Assembly: GCA_949987565.1 (NCBI GenBank)
Contig: OX465114.1
Location: 2,416,701-2,480,700 of the forward strand
From: Luidia sarsii
Lineage: Eukaryota; Echinodermata; Asteroidea; Paxillosida; Luidiidae
Direction: 5' to 3'
Length of the DNA stretch: 64,000 bases
The notes below the pieces were generated by a model. It was not told the origin of the DNA. It did not search any database and was given only the letters and a program-made list of their open reading frames with translations. The position numbers and the translations under genes were made by a program. Below, piece after piece: positions 20,900 through 32,599 of the stretch (position 1 is the stretch's first letter; every line of letters begins with the position of its first letter).

Positions 20900-22100
20900 T
20901 AGGTTCCCTTTAAACATTTGCCGAACTCTTTAAACCTTCTCTGCCACGGACGTACATTCTTGCACCGCTGCAATGCATTACGTCATTGCAAGTCCCTCCT
21001 ATTGATATTCAAATGAGGACCGCCAAGGTCTCGTCCAATGAAGTTGGCCGAAACCTCCGGCCATTGAGTAGCGCATCTCTTATTGTATACGTTCTTTCCC
21101 GAAACCACTGCTTGACTTGTCAACTTTTCGCTGGCGGTTTTGAGACCAAATTCGTCCTTTTTTTCCACCGCCCCGCGAAGGAATTTCCGGACATGCCACC
21201 GCTCGAAGCGTACAGGAACAATTTCTCCACAGCTTCAGATGGCTGTGGACCCGCGGAATTCGTAAATAGGGCTGCAAAACCGTGAATTTAAAACTGTTTG
21301 CAGCGATAGTCGAATTTGAGAATGCACGCATGCATTTCTCTATCGTCTGCTACCGTCTGCCTTGGAGGTTTTCAACAACGGCCACCGGAACGTCGAGGGA
21401 ATTCTGGCGAGACCACCACCAGCTCACCATAGGACTGGGAGGACAACCCGAACTGGGGACTATAGAGCCTCAGCTCTATAAACCCCGCGGAGCAGCTGGC
21501 AATGAGACTCTAGAGTGTAGGGAGACTTTCTCCGACGGCTGAACTGTTTACCGTGAATTTGTCGCTCCCTTGCGCCGGGCAAAACTCGCGTTTGTCCGGG
21601 CAGGTTTTGAGCTCTGACGCCGCGGACATTCATCCCGGCCCGTACCGCATTCTGGATGCGGGACCGTCGGACACTGGAACCTTCAAAAGAACCACTCTTG
21701 GACGTGGTTAGGATCCCCTGTTCACTGAACTAACAACTTGCAGGCCAACTTCAAGGTTGGTTTTCTCCCGGGACACTCGATCGGACAGGGAAACTCAAGA
21801 ACTAGTGCAGCGAGTGCTGCCGTGGCTTCTGCCGGGGAACTTCGGCCGAGTGTGTCGGCCAACCACCGGCGGAGTTTTCCGTCAAGTTGGACTCCAAGCG
21901 TCAACCATTCTTCCACTGAAGGTGGTATTGGTAAGTCACTTAAAAGTGGCGAGCCAAGAGGTTAGTAAAGTCAATTGTTTTTAGAATTCCGGGGAATTCT
22001 TGGCTTCGGTTCGCGACCGTTAAATTTCTACCAAAATAATTATATTCGCGACGCTGTCACCAAACTTAACCGACTCGCAAAACCTGTCGCGTCTTCTTCG
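20900..22100. other. GC-rich stretch without a recognised gene
   Basis: Clearly richer in G, C and CpG than its flanks. Several open frames of 60-100 codons occur on both strands, but none is recognised. A strong donor-like GGTAAGTC occurs at about 21929 on plus, and an inverted repeat TATAGAGC..GCTCTATA at about 21461-21481. It could be a CpG-island promoter with a first exon, or the leader of an old element. I cannot decide. Confidence 0.4.
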
Positions 22101-22639
22101 CTTGGGTAACCGCGTTTTATACCGAAATAAAAACGGTTTTTTTAAATTATTATTTTTTAATAAAAAGGTTAATTATAGGCCTATACTGCTTTCTAGAAAG
22201 CAGCGTATTAAATTCTATGAAAAAATGGAAAGTCAGACCACGATTTTCACACCGTGTCGTGTTGGGAATCTGTCTGAATAGTGTTCCCTCTCTCGTCTGC
22301 TATTGTTGCATGGACACAACGTGCACATGTTTTGGTTGGACTTGACAATAGTGTGTACAGTAGCCCGTATGCGGGCGGCCATTGCTGTCATGTTATTAAC
22401 GCTGCCATGCATACACTGCACGCACGGCACGTGCTGGTCTATTCAGTACAGCTAGCAACATTCCTAGCATTGTGATCTGAGACTCATTTGCATAAAGTCA
22501 CCCGTGTCTGGTAGGCGTGGCCTAGGCCTGGCACGCGCAGGCACGCGCCGGTCGCGCGTGCTATGGTATGTCCTCCCCCTTGGCATAATGATTGAGCCCA
22601 AAGTGGGCGTGGTTATACGTGTATAATGGTCAGCAAGAG

Positions 22640-23560
22640 ATCTTTTTATTTAATTTGCATAATAAAAGCTTTGAGTGAAAGACAAGAATGCGGCCAGGTG
22701 CATAGGGGTAGACCAGGACCAGACTGGTAACCATGGGAACCACATTCCTTGGGTTAATTATTAACCCAGCTGTTTTATAGAGGGCAAATCTAGGGTAGGG
22801 GTGTTCTCAACACAAACATAAACATGAACACAGACATAACTTTCAAAACATGGCACAAATTACAGAACACAATTAGGAGCCAGCTTCAATGCTAAGGACT
22901 GTGAACTGTTTTCTCAATCTAATTCTACTTCAAATGACTTTCTTCGACATCATCAATGTTGAACTGAAACTCCATGACTCTTCAAGCTTCTACTTCTGCA
23001 TCACTTCAAGAGCACAGCCAAGATGCTCCTGCTTCTTGTGGAGTCATTGTAACATTTCCCTGGACTTGAACTTCACGAACTTCTACTTCAACATAGAACT
23101 GATGAACTATGAACTTTAAAATGCCAACATTTCCACAGACATGATGCTCACACAATTTCATAAAACCTCGCTTGCAATGAAAAATTAATTATTTTTTTCT
23201 AGTGGGGTTGGGCTTATGTTTATAAGGCTAGAGACAAAATAATTTCAATGTAACATTGTCTGGTGCATTGTTACATTTTACTGAAAATAATAGGAAACTG
23301 GTAAAGCCATGTCTGGTAATTTTGTTGATTTAACTGCACCTGGTCCGCTAAATATTTTGAATCTTTTCATCTTGATGGAACAGCCATATGCCCTTATTAA
23401 GGGTGGGCTGATGAAAACAATCTGCTAGACTCAAAGAGACAACCTAAGGTAGAACCGTGTGGGTTGCTGAGTTTTTAAAATTGTAATGGAATAACCGTGT
23501 GCCCTTAGTACTGTTCTATTTATGGGTGGGTTGATGATTGAAAAAATACAATTGCAATGG
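22640..23560. other. Diverged repeat region left of the 57-bp array
   Basis: Shows CACAAACATAAACATGAACA and CTGGACTTGAACTTC-type segments that recur loosely at 24820-25250, 27620-28010 and 28280-28900. It ends in worn copies of the 57-bp minisatellite unit (from ~23375). Open frames here are short and unrecognised; I read it as an old dispersed element without a coding part. Confidence 0.4.
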
Positions 23561-23589
23561 AAGAGCCAGGTGGGTTGATGAAAAGAAAA

Positions 23590-24712
23590 TCTGCTAGCCT
23601 GATTGGAACAACCATGTGCCCTATTTATGGGTGGGTTGATTAGAAATCTGCTAATCTCAAATAATGGAACAACCATGTGCCCTATTTATGGGTGGGTTGA
23701 TTAGAAATCTGCTAATCTCAATGGAACAACCATGTGCCCTATTTATGGGTGGGTTGATTAGAAATCTGCTAATCTCAATGGAACAACCATGAGCCCTATT
23801 TATGGGTGGGTTGATTAGAAATCTGCTAATCTAAAATAATGGAACAACCATGGGCCCTATTTATGGGTGGGTTGATTAGAAATCTGCTAATCTCAATTGA
23901 ACAACCATGAGCCCTATTTATGGGTGGGTTGGTTAGAAATCTGCTAATCTCAATGGAACAACCATGAGCCCTATTTATGGGTGGGTTGATTAGAAATCTG
24001 CTAATCTAAATGGAACAACCATGGGCCCTATTTATGGGTGGGTTGATTAGAAATCTGCTAATCTCAATGGAACAACCATGAGCCCTTTTTATGGGTGGGT
24101 TGGTTAGAAATCTGCTAATCTCAATGGAACAACCATGAGCCCTATTTATGGGTGGGTTGATTAGAAATCTGCTAATCTCAATGGAACAACCATGGGCCCT
24201 ATTTATGGGTGGGTTGATTAGAAATCTGCTAATCTTAATGGAACAACCAAGAGCCCTATTTATGGGTGGGTTGATTAGAAATCTGCTAATCTCAATGGAA
24301 CAACCATGAGCCCTATTTATGGGTGGGTTGATTAGAAATCTGCTAATCTCAATGGAACAACCATGGGCCCTATTTATGGGTGGGTTGATTAGAAACCTGC
24401 TAATCTTAATGGAACAACCATGGGCCCTATTTATGGGTGGGTTGATTAGAAATCTGCTAATCTCAATGGAACAACCATGAGCCCTATTTATGGGTGGGTT
24501 GATTAGAAATCTGCTAATCTCAAATAATGGAACAACCATGATCCCTTTTTATGGGTGGGTTGATTAGAAACCTGCTAATCTCAATTGAACAACCATGATC
24601 CCTTTTTATGGGTGGGTTGATTAGAAACCTGCTAATCTCAATGCAACAACCATGAGCCGTATTTATGGGTGGGTTGATTAGAAATCTGCTAATCTCAATG
24701 GAACAATGCCCT
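23590..24712. repeat. 57-bp hairpin minisatellite
   Basis: About 20 copies of a 57-bp unit with GGAACAACCATGAGCCC, TATTTATGGGTGGGTTGATT and AGAAATCTGCTAATCT. Each unit has a built-in hairpin: GATTAG and CTAATC around AAATCTG. Unit length is divisible by 3, so a 177-codon minus-strand frame stays open by repetition only. Worn units extend left to ~23375, and single unit-like motifs occur at ~24785 and ~28290. Confidence 0.95.
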
Positions 24713-25299
24713 TAAGGGTGGGTTGATGAATTAATTATTTGCATTGTTTTGTGAGATTAATTCAGAGTGATCAACACAGCGCCCTCTAGGGGCGGGTTGA
24801 TCACTGTTTGTGTTGGTTGGATACAAACACAAACAAAGCCGTCAAATTGAGGCCACAAGATAAAGAGGGTTGGTTTTTTTAAATTCATAAATCCATAAAT
24901 TACACAACATGTAAGCAAAACAAATAGCATCACCATTATCTACATTTGTATGCGGGCATTAAATAGTGGACTTATAAATTATGAACTTAAGTATTCTACT
25001 GGCCACCCATCATGATCATCTACTACTAGGCTTCAACTTCTCATCACCGCACTGTCCCTCAACTAATGGATGCTCCTTGAATGAACCATTTCCCTTCCTG
25101 CCCAAAATTGATTCTTCCAAGACACTTCTGAAACTTCAAGAGGAAGAGAGCGAGCCCACAATACCAATGGGTCTCCTTCAATCAAGACACGCAGTCTATC
25201 TCAGAAACTCAACCACCTACTGTAGCCAGACCGTCTGAGAGAGCTTCTTATCTAATTATCGAATTCATTAATTGTTGTAAATTATTATGTAACTATACT

Positions 25300-25548
25300 A
25301 TAGACCAATGTTTACATGCCATCACTTGACTTATACAGTGGGTATTTTTTTTCATCTGCAGAACCGGAGTCGAAATTAGCAAAGAAGACTATGATATTGT
25401 CCACATTCTTGTCTGTATGTTACCAATACTGCTCTGTGGCAAATGAGATGCAAAACAAAAAATAATATCCACTATAAGTCACGTGATGACATGTAAACAG
25501 TAGTTGCACAATCGGTCTATCATCGAATTCAATTTTATTGTTGTAATT
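25300..25548. mobile_element. Foldback element with ~55-bp inverted ends
   Basis: The left arm has TAGACCAATGTTTACATGCC, ATCACTTGACTTATA and GTGGGTATT. The right arm is its inverted copy (AATATCCACTATAAGTCACG, TGATGACATGTAAACAGT, CGGTCTA). Outside the arms, TTGTTGTAA and TAACTATA words occur on both sides. Confidence 0.65.
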
Positions 25549-25599
25549 ATCTAACTATAGAGGCCGCTATATCGATGCTGCATTAATTGGAAAGGCGTA

Positions 25600-25700
25600 G
25601 CAAGGAAAAGACACCTGATCAAGTCCCAGTCCAGTCAAAGTTTTCTTTGCCATTTTTCAATTTGTTCAAAAGTTCCCACTCAGTTTTTCCTATATTTGTT
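25600..25700 (+). mobile_element. tRNA-derived SINE, family 1, 3' fragment
   Basis: Contains ATCAAGTCCCAGTCCAGTC, AAAGTTTTCTTTGCC and CAGTTTTTCCTAT. The A box part is lost. Confidence 0.65.
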
Positions 25701-26559
25701 CGACTTTAAAAAATTATCATATTAATTCAGTTGAAAACTATAACATGTGCAGATATTTTGATTTTGAGAAACATCTTGCTACGATCCAAACTTCAGGTCC
25801 TATAAATTTCTGGAAAAATAATAAAAAGTGATCATCTTGTCACTCTCCATAAACTCGATATAGCGCCCTCTATAGTTTATAAATGATGTATAATGATTAT
25901 GCCATGCGTTTACTGCCGCAAAGCTTTGCGTCTGCATTACACGAGTGATTGGTTTGAATGGATGATCGTGTGAACTTAACTAAAGATGCACCCAGTAAAT
26001 TGAGTCGTTTCTGTAAATCTATAGATGTAATGAAAACGAAGCTGTGCCATAGGGACGTGGGAACAGAGTTCACCTCTCACTTCTGCTTGACCCTTAGTGC
26101 GGATTATCAGCCATCCGCACACATCATTCTACGTACGACGTTCCGCACGTACAATGCTATGTCGCATGACTTATAATCTATGTTAGTTGTATCCAACTAG
26201 GCGCGCACGGCATATCCGTGTAGGTACGTACGGATAGACACATACGACAGCGCTGACGGACGACTGACTTTCCGGACGAACCGTACGTTCGTACGTACGT
26301 ACAATGCGCACTTGAACACAAACACTCATTTAATATTAATAGGATGCAGAAGTGAGAGGGATCTTATTTCAATGCGTCTCTGTCATAGCTTTATAAATAC
26401 TAAAACCTATCATGCTAAAAAATCATACTGAAACTCACAAGCAGAAATGAAACTTTTGTAAGAGCAGAAAGCAAAATGATTAATAAATTTAGTATTTACT
26501 GGGTGCTTCTCTAATTAGTTGAGTTGTTAAATCATCATGCCAATTAGGTATGTTTAGAA

Positions 26560-26940
26560 AGCTAGGGTTAGGTAGGCTGTTAGCTAAAAAAACTCCCCTT
26601 AGCATTAGGTAGGTTAGGTTAGTTAACCAGATGAGATAGGTAGCAAGGAATTAAAGTTATTCAGTCAATTTAGGTCAGGTCAGGTTTGGGTAGCTTTGGT
26701 TAGTTTAATTTAGGTTAATATAGATTAGGTTAGATTAGGTTAGGTTAAGTTAAATTATCTTAGTTTAGGTTAAATTACACCAGGTCAGGTTGGGAAGGGC
26801 CAGGTTAGCTTAGTCCGATTTATAGGTCAGGTTAGGTTAGGTTAGCTCAGGTTAGGTTATAGGTTAGGTCAGGTTGGGTCAGGTCAGGTCAGGTCAGGTT
26901 ACGTCAGGTCATGTTAGGTCAGGTCAGGTCAGATTAGTAT
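26560..26940. repeat. Degenerate pentamer array (GGTTA/GGTCA)
   Basis: About 380 bp of AGGTT and AGGTC words. Clean stretches read AGGTTAGGTTAGG and AGGTCAGGTCAGGTCAGG. The period is 5, unlike the 6-bp CCCTAA tract at 55733-55985. Confidence 0.85.
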
Positions 26941-29149
26941 AATACAGGTGGGTGTTGGGCAGAAGGACATAATAGGTCTATGGACATTAATTTAAAAAAG
27001 AAAATGTCTAAAATGTTCATCAAATATTTTATGTTTCCAGTACAAGGAACAATCTAGGACAAAAGATGGACTATTAATTTTATAGAAACCCATGTTTTGG
27101 TCTCATTTCTAAATCATAACCCTTCTGCCAAGCACCCTTCAAGGTGTGTGATTTGAAAGAGAAGTGTCTGATGAGTTGAAAGGCTAATCGTGAAAGCAGC
27201 GAGCAATAAATTGGTTAGTTGTGTGTGGATTAAATAAGTGTGGAGGTGTGTCTAAGGAAAATGGCAGTCATGACAACAATTGGAAATGCATCCTTCCTAA
27301 ACAAAAATTGAAATCCAACTATAAGATAACTTACAAAGAAAATAAGTTTGATTTTTGCCCCAATTGCTTGAAGGTCCCTCTAGAAATGTGAGGCCCTGAT
27401 TAAAATTTACAATGTTTTCTTCAGATTTGGTCATTTACATGTAAGTCAGTAAGAAATTTATACACAATTGTTGTGATGCTTTTTGCAAATAGATTGGAAA
27501 TGAAACAAAACTTCTTACTGGAGAATTATTTTAGTTGGTGATGTCACACCTGCCAGTCCTTAGATGCACCCCTGACTAACTTTTAGATATTGTTCTGTTA
27601 AATACAATTACTTATCTTCACTTGTGTCTACAATCTACAACACAGTCTTCATCTATCTCATCATTGAGAAGCTCAGTGGATCATGAGCAATGTCTACAAG
27701 CGCTTCATCACCACATGGATACCATGGCAACTGGAGCTCCTTGGAACCAAGACACCAACGCTCATTTGCCTACACACTTGGAGATTGCATCTACTCACAG
27801 GGAGACAACTTGCTCTCGTGGAGAACTATAAGCTCCGGATTAATGAACTATTTTGAACTGCTGTAGACTCAATATTTCAACAGACACAATATTCTCTGAC
27901 ATCCATTTTCACAATATTTTTCATGCAATAACATTCAATTTGTTGTTCACCAGGGCTAGGGACACCATTCACATTGTAACAATGACTGTTACATTGTTAC
28001 ATCACTTGGAATTCACTTGAGGTCAAAGTTCACTTGTTACCCTGTCCTTGGCCATATTTGTCAGAATTTTGAAGCACCTTTGCATACGAAATTGAGCAAT
28101 GCCTTTATAAAATGCATTTTTGTATGCAGCATGTGGCATGTTTCCATGTGATGAATAAATGTCACACCGTGGGTTGAATCTTCTTTATGTATAAAATGAA
28201 ATCAAAGCATTTCTATTCGTTTTTTCAGATACCTTTTATATTGTATAAAACCTTAACCCTCAAACACCATTAAATCACCCACATGCCCTCTATATGGGTG
28301 GGTTGACCAACCGTTTGATACTCATGGCTAGGTGCAATGGTGCTGACAAGCTGAACTTGACAGGTCCTTTTTAGGGGGGGTTTCAAGGAAATACTGAACC
28401 CGTAAACACACAACATCCATGAAAACAAACATAACTTTGCATCATGCTAGGGCAAGTCTTGAGAAGCGGACAAGAACATTTAATGGACTTGAATGAGAAC
28501 TGGACGCTGAGAATCTGAGACCTCTTCAGTTCACTCGAAGAAAATCATCTCTTCGCCCAAAGGATAAACTCCATTTTCCAATTCATGCTACGGAATCAAG
28601 ATTCAGCTATTCATTGCGACCCTGCTCTTCAATGTCAAAGGATCTGCTTCAAATTAGATCACCTTAAGAAGCCAACATTTGTTTTGGCCGCAGATCTGCT
28701 CTTGTTTCTACAATCTGCAAAGCAACTGTTTCGAACACATTTATTTTCTTGAAACTTCATGAACATTCTCCTGATAGGCCTACTTCAAGAACATTCTCCT
28801 GATACTTCAAGAACATTCTCCTGATACTTCAACTTCAAGAACATTCCCTGCTCTTCAATGCCGAGGCCTCTGCTTCGACCAACCCAAAGTCGCGTGTTGT
28901 TCTCTTCAACAGCCTGAGGTCTCAGCCATGGAATTAGATGAAAATTAGCCCATAATTAATTGATGTATATATTAGGCTTAAGAGGTTGTGAACAATGCCA
29001 TAATTATTAAGGAGGTTTAAATTAATCGGGTTCACGTTTTGGTCAACTCAATTTTTCTTTAATATTTTCTTGAATGAATTTATGACATTGCATTTATTAT
29101 TTGGAGGGAAAACACATTATAAAAAAGAAGATATAAAAATTGGAAGGTT

Positions 29150-29350
29150 ATATTCATCAGGCAATGGCACTTTTCTCGCAAAGGGTTTTTATGCCTTAGT
29201 CTGATTGGCTAATTGTCATTAAACCATGTTAATGCATATTCATGTATGCTCTATACTCTGACGTTGGCCAATCAGAGTAAAGAGTGTTCATGAATATGTA
29301 TAACATCAGCAGGAACAACCTTTAGGAAGAATACTGTTGCCGGGGTGAAT
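29150..29350. mobile_element. MITE-like element, GGCAATGG/CCAATCAGAG family
   Basis: Partly inverted ends: GGCAATGGCACTTTTCTCGC with CTGATTGGCTAATTG on the left, GGCCAATCAGAGTAAAG with GAAGAATACTGTTGCCGGGG on the right. Same words in the same order as at 17890-18035. Confidence 0.55.
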
Positions 29351-30246
29351 ATACACTTCCATAATGATTTATTCAAATACTACCGAGCTTCAGACACATT
29401 GTTGAGTAATTTTCACCATCCTTAGAACAATGGCATTGACACAACAACCTCAATGGTCTAAACTATTAATGACTTGATTAATTAAGTATGCCAGGTGTTT
29501 TATGCTGCATGTTTGGCAAAGCGTCGCGCATGCATCTGAATGAAAGTGAATGATGGATAGATGTGCGTGGTGTATGAACTTAACTATGGATGCACCAAGT
29601 TTGGTTTTTGTCAAAGAAAAATTGTAATTTAATATCGAATATGACGCTGTTAAATTGGGACATGGGAGAAAATCGCATCTTATTTCTGAAAGCCCTTCAA
29701 TACAAACTTAACCCCTTAGGCCAGATCATAATGCACAAGACAGTTCAAATCTAACTCCTTAGGCTAAAATATAATCTACACACAATATATGATTCTAACT
29801 CCTTAGGCTAAAACATAATCAACCCAAAACAGACTAAATCAAAATTGGGCCATACAGAAATTTGAGCGACTTTGTAATCTTGTCCCCAATTCAGCTTCAT
29901 TGATAAATCAAAAATGTGGGGGGGGGGGGCCCAAAACTTCTGGTCACCAAAATTTCAGATGGGACTTCAAAACACCAATAACATTTAGATATTGAGAATT
30001 AATGGCAATGGTTATTTCAAGCAAACAAACCTCTCGGTGCATCCTTGGTCGAGTTGTTAGGATTATTATATAGGTTAATAGGGGAGTGGCTAAATAGTTA
30101 ACTAGTTTAGGTCAGTATAGGAAGCGGTGTATGTGTGGATGTGATGTGTCCTTAGAAATGAGACCAACCACAAGCACGAAATTACTGCATGCAGCGAGCT
30201 ATGATATTGTCATGCCTGGACTTTGGGCAGTTAAATATTGGTTAGT

Positions 30247-30462
30247 AGGTTTGCGGTGACACCATGTAAATTCTCTTTTGTGAGTATGTGTGGTTCTGAA
30301 AAGAACCGGAGGAACTTGATGTTTCGAACAGTGTACTCTGTTCGTCTTCAGTCTCTTCTGAAGACGAACAGAGTTCACTGTTCGAAACGTCGAGTTCCTC
30401 CGGTTCTTTTCAGAACCACACATACTCACAAAAGAGAATTTACATGGTGTCACCGCAAACCT
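30247..30462. mobile_element. Near-perfect 216-bp palindrome, foldback MITE
   Basis: Arms of ~104 bp run from AGGTTTGCGGTGACACCATG to CTGTTCGTCTTCAG and back, with a ~5-bp loop (TCTCT). Only a few mismatches separate the arms. Each arm holds its own small hairpin (GGTTCT..AGAACC). Related pieces lie at 4086-5125, 14040-14155 and 16485-16630. Confidence 0.9.
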
Positions 30463-30680
30463 ATTAATCCTGCTATTCTCACTATGCAAACCTTCAAATC
30501 TCATTTAATTATTAATTCTTTTTAATATCATATTAAAGCTGTGTTAAAGGCCATGTCACAGGAGGTAATTTACTCTGGGCGACTTAAAGGCAATCAACTG
30601 CACACCATGTCAAAGAAGCACTTCACCAGCACGGGAAGATCTTCTTTCCTGACAGTCTCTGTATCTGAGACAAATGATCC

Positions 30681-30975
30681 GAGAATTTTGGAAAGAATTT
30701 TGGAAAGAATTTTGGAAAGAATTTTGGAAAGAATTTTGGAAAGAATTTTGGAAAGAAATTTGGAAAGAATTTTGGAAAGAAATTTGGAAAGAATTTTGGA
30801 AAGAATTTTGGAAAGAATTTTGGAAAGAATTTTGGAAAGAATTTTGGAAAGAATTTTGGAAAGAATTTTGGAAAGAATTTTGGAAAGAATTTTGAAAAGA
30901 ATTTTGGAAAGAATTTTGAAAAGAATTTTGGAAAGAATTTTGGAAAGAATTTTGGAAAGAATTTTGGAAAGAATG
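30681..30975. repeat. 15-bp minisatellite A (GAAAGAATTTTGGAA)
   Basis: About 20 near-identical 15-bp copies. Variants are few: AATTTGG for TTTTGG in two units and TTTTGAA in two. Because 15 is divisible by 3, open frames (ERILERILE, KEFWKEFWK, NSFQN) run through it on both strands; none has gene context. Confidence 0.97.
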
Positions 30976-31529
30976 CAAAAGTGTTGAAATTATACTAACT
31001 CAAACAAACAAAAAGAAAATCGCATAAACTTAGGGGGGGGGGCATAATTTCGATAAACAAAGAGGGACTCGATTTGGGTTGGAAAATAATTTCTTCTCGG
31101 AGATTTGGAACCGATCGAGGGCCTGTAAAATTGCCTTGATGTGACATGGACTATTAAATGGTCGAGCGACGAGGCCTTGTAGGCTGTGCCTTTTCAGTCC
31201 CATCGGGAGAAAGGACAACTGTAACTGCCGCTGGGTTAAAAGAGGAGACCAAAGTGTGATCTTCAGTTTGGACTGACTTCAAGCCAGTGACACCAAGGAA
31301 CTATTCAAACTGCGTACTCAAGGATTGGACATCACGTGATAATGACGTCACGGCGAACTCAACGCCCGCAAAAACTTCTACACGCAAAAACTGCCTCCCA
31401 ATTTCATAATATCCAATCACTAATTTTTTTAGGGTCAGGGTGCCCAGGGTTTAGGCTAACGGGGGGATAGGGTTGAATAAATTACTTAGTTAAGTTAGTA
31501 AGTAAGGACCCAAGCTCCAAGTCTTAAAG

Positions 31530-32582
31530 GCTCTGACTCCAAGCTTAAAGGCTCCACGCTTCAATGCTCCGCTCTTCAAGGCTTCGCTCTTCAAGCCTCC
31601 ACGCTTCAAGGCTCCACGCTTCAATGCTCCACGCTTCAAGGCTCCACGCTTCAAGGCTTCGCTCTTCAAGCCTCCACGCTTCAAGGCTCCACGCTTCAAG
31701 GCTCCACGCTTCAATGCTCCGCTCTTCAAGGCTTCGCTCTTCAAGGCTCCACGCTTCAAGGCGCCACGCTTCAAGGCTCCACGCTTCAAGGCTCCACGCT
31801 TCAAGGCTCCACGCTTCAAGGCTCCATGCTTCAAGGCCCCACGCTTCAATGCTTCGCTCTTCAAGGCTCCACGCTTCAAGGCTCCACGCTTCAAGGCTCC
31901 ACGCTTCAAGGCTCCACGCTTCAATGCTCCACTCTTCAAGGCTTCGCTCTTCAAGGCTCCACGCTGCAAGGCTCCACGCTTCAAGGCCCCACGCTTCAAG
32001 GCTCCACGCTTCAAGGCTCCACGCTTCAAGGCGCCACGCTTCAATGCTTCGCTCTTCAAGGCTCCACGCTTCAAGGCTCCACGCTTCAAGGCTCCACGCT
32101 TCAAGGCTCCACGCTTCAATGCTCCACTCTTCAAGGCTTCGCTCTTCAAGGCTCCACGCTGCAAGGCTCCACGCTTCAAGGCCCCACGCTTCAAGGCTCC
32201 ACGCTTCAAGGCTCCACGCTTCAAGGCGCCACGCTTCAAGGCTCCACGCTTCAAGGCTCCACGCTTCAAGGCTCCATGCTTCAAGGCCCCACGCTTCAAG
32301 GCTCCACGCTGCAAGGCTCCACGCTTCAAGGCTCCACGCTTCAAGGCTCCACGCTTCAAGGCTCCACGCTTCAGGGCCCCACGCTTCAATGCTCCACTCT
32401 TCAAGGCTTCGCTCTTCAAGGCTCCACGCTGCAAGGCTCCACGCTTCAAGGCCCCACGCTTCAAGGCTCCACGCTTCAAGGCTCCACGCTTCAAGGCGCC
32501 ACGCTTCAAGGCTCCACGCTTCAAGGCTCCACGCTTCAAGGCGCCACGCTTCAAGGCTCCACGCTTCAAGGCTCCACGCTTC
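31530..32582. repeat. 15-bp minisatellite B (GGCTCCACGCTTCAA) with higher-order structure
   Basis: About 70 copies of a 15-bp unit. Variants (GGCTTCGCTCTTCAA, GCTCCACTCTTCAA, GGCGCCACG, GGCCCCACG, CACGCTGCAAGG) recur in the same order, starting at 31921, 32116 and 32386, giving higher-order blocks of 195 and 270 bp (13 and 18 units). Open frames of 281-380 codons on both strands (LQGST, SRLHA, KRGAL repeats) follow from the unit length. Confidence 0.97.
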
Positions 32583-32599
32583 GTGGAAAATCGTTCACG

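Larger units (their letters stand above)
24820..30240. other. Gene-poor, repeat-derived region
   Basis: No recognised exon on either strand. Contains a foldback element (25300-25548), a SINE piece (25600-25700), pentamer GGTTA/GGTCA DNA (26560-26940), a MITE relative (29150-29350) and loosely repeated segments at 24820-25250, 27620-28010 and 28280-28900. A G10 run lies near 29920. Confidence 0.5.

Noticed and set aside
20983..21984. Several 60-99-codon frames on both strands in the GC-rich stretch
   Set aside because: GC-rich DNA has few stops, so such frames arise by chance. They conflict with each other and none is recognised.
24006..24539. 177-codon minus-strand frame
   Set aside because: Translation of the 57-bp minisatellite; ends where a unit has an odd-length insertion (CAAATAATGG).
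23590..24712. CRISPR-like regular array
   Set aside because: Eukaryotic context, no unique spacers and no cas genes. Units are contiguous, so it is a minisatellite.
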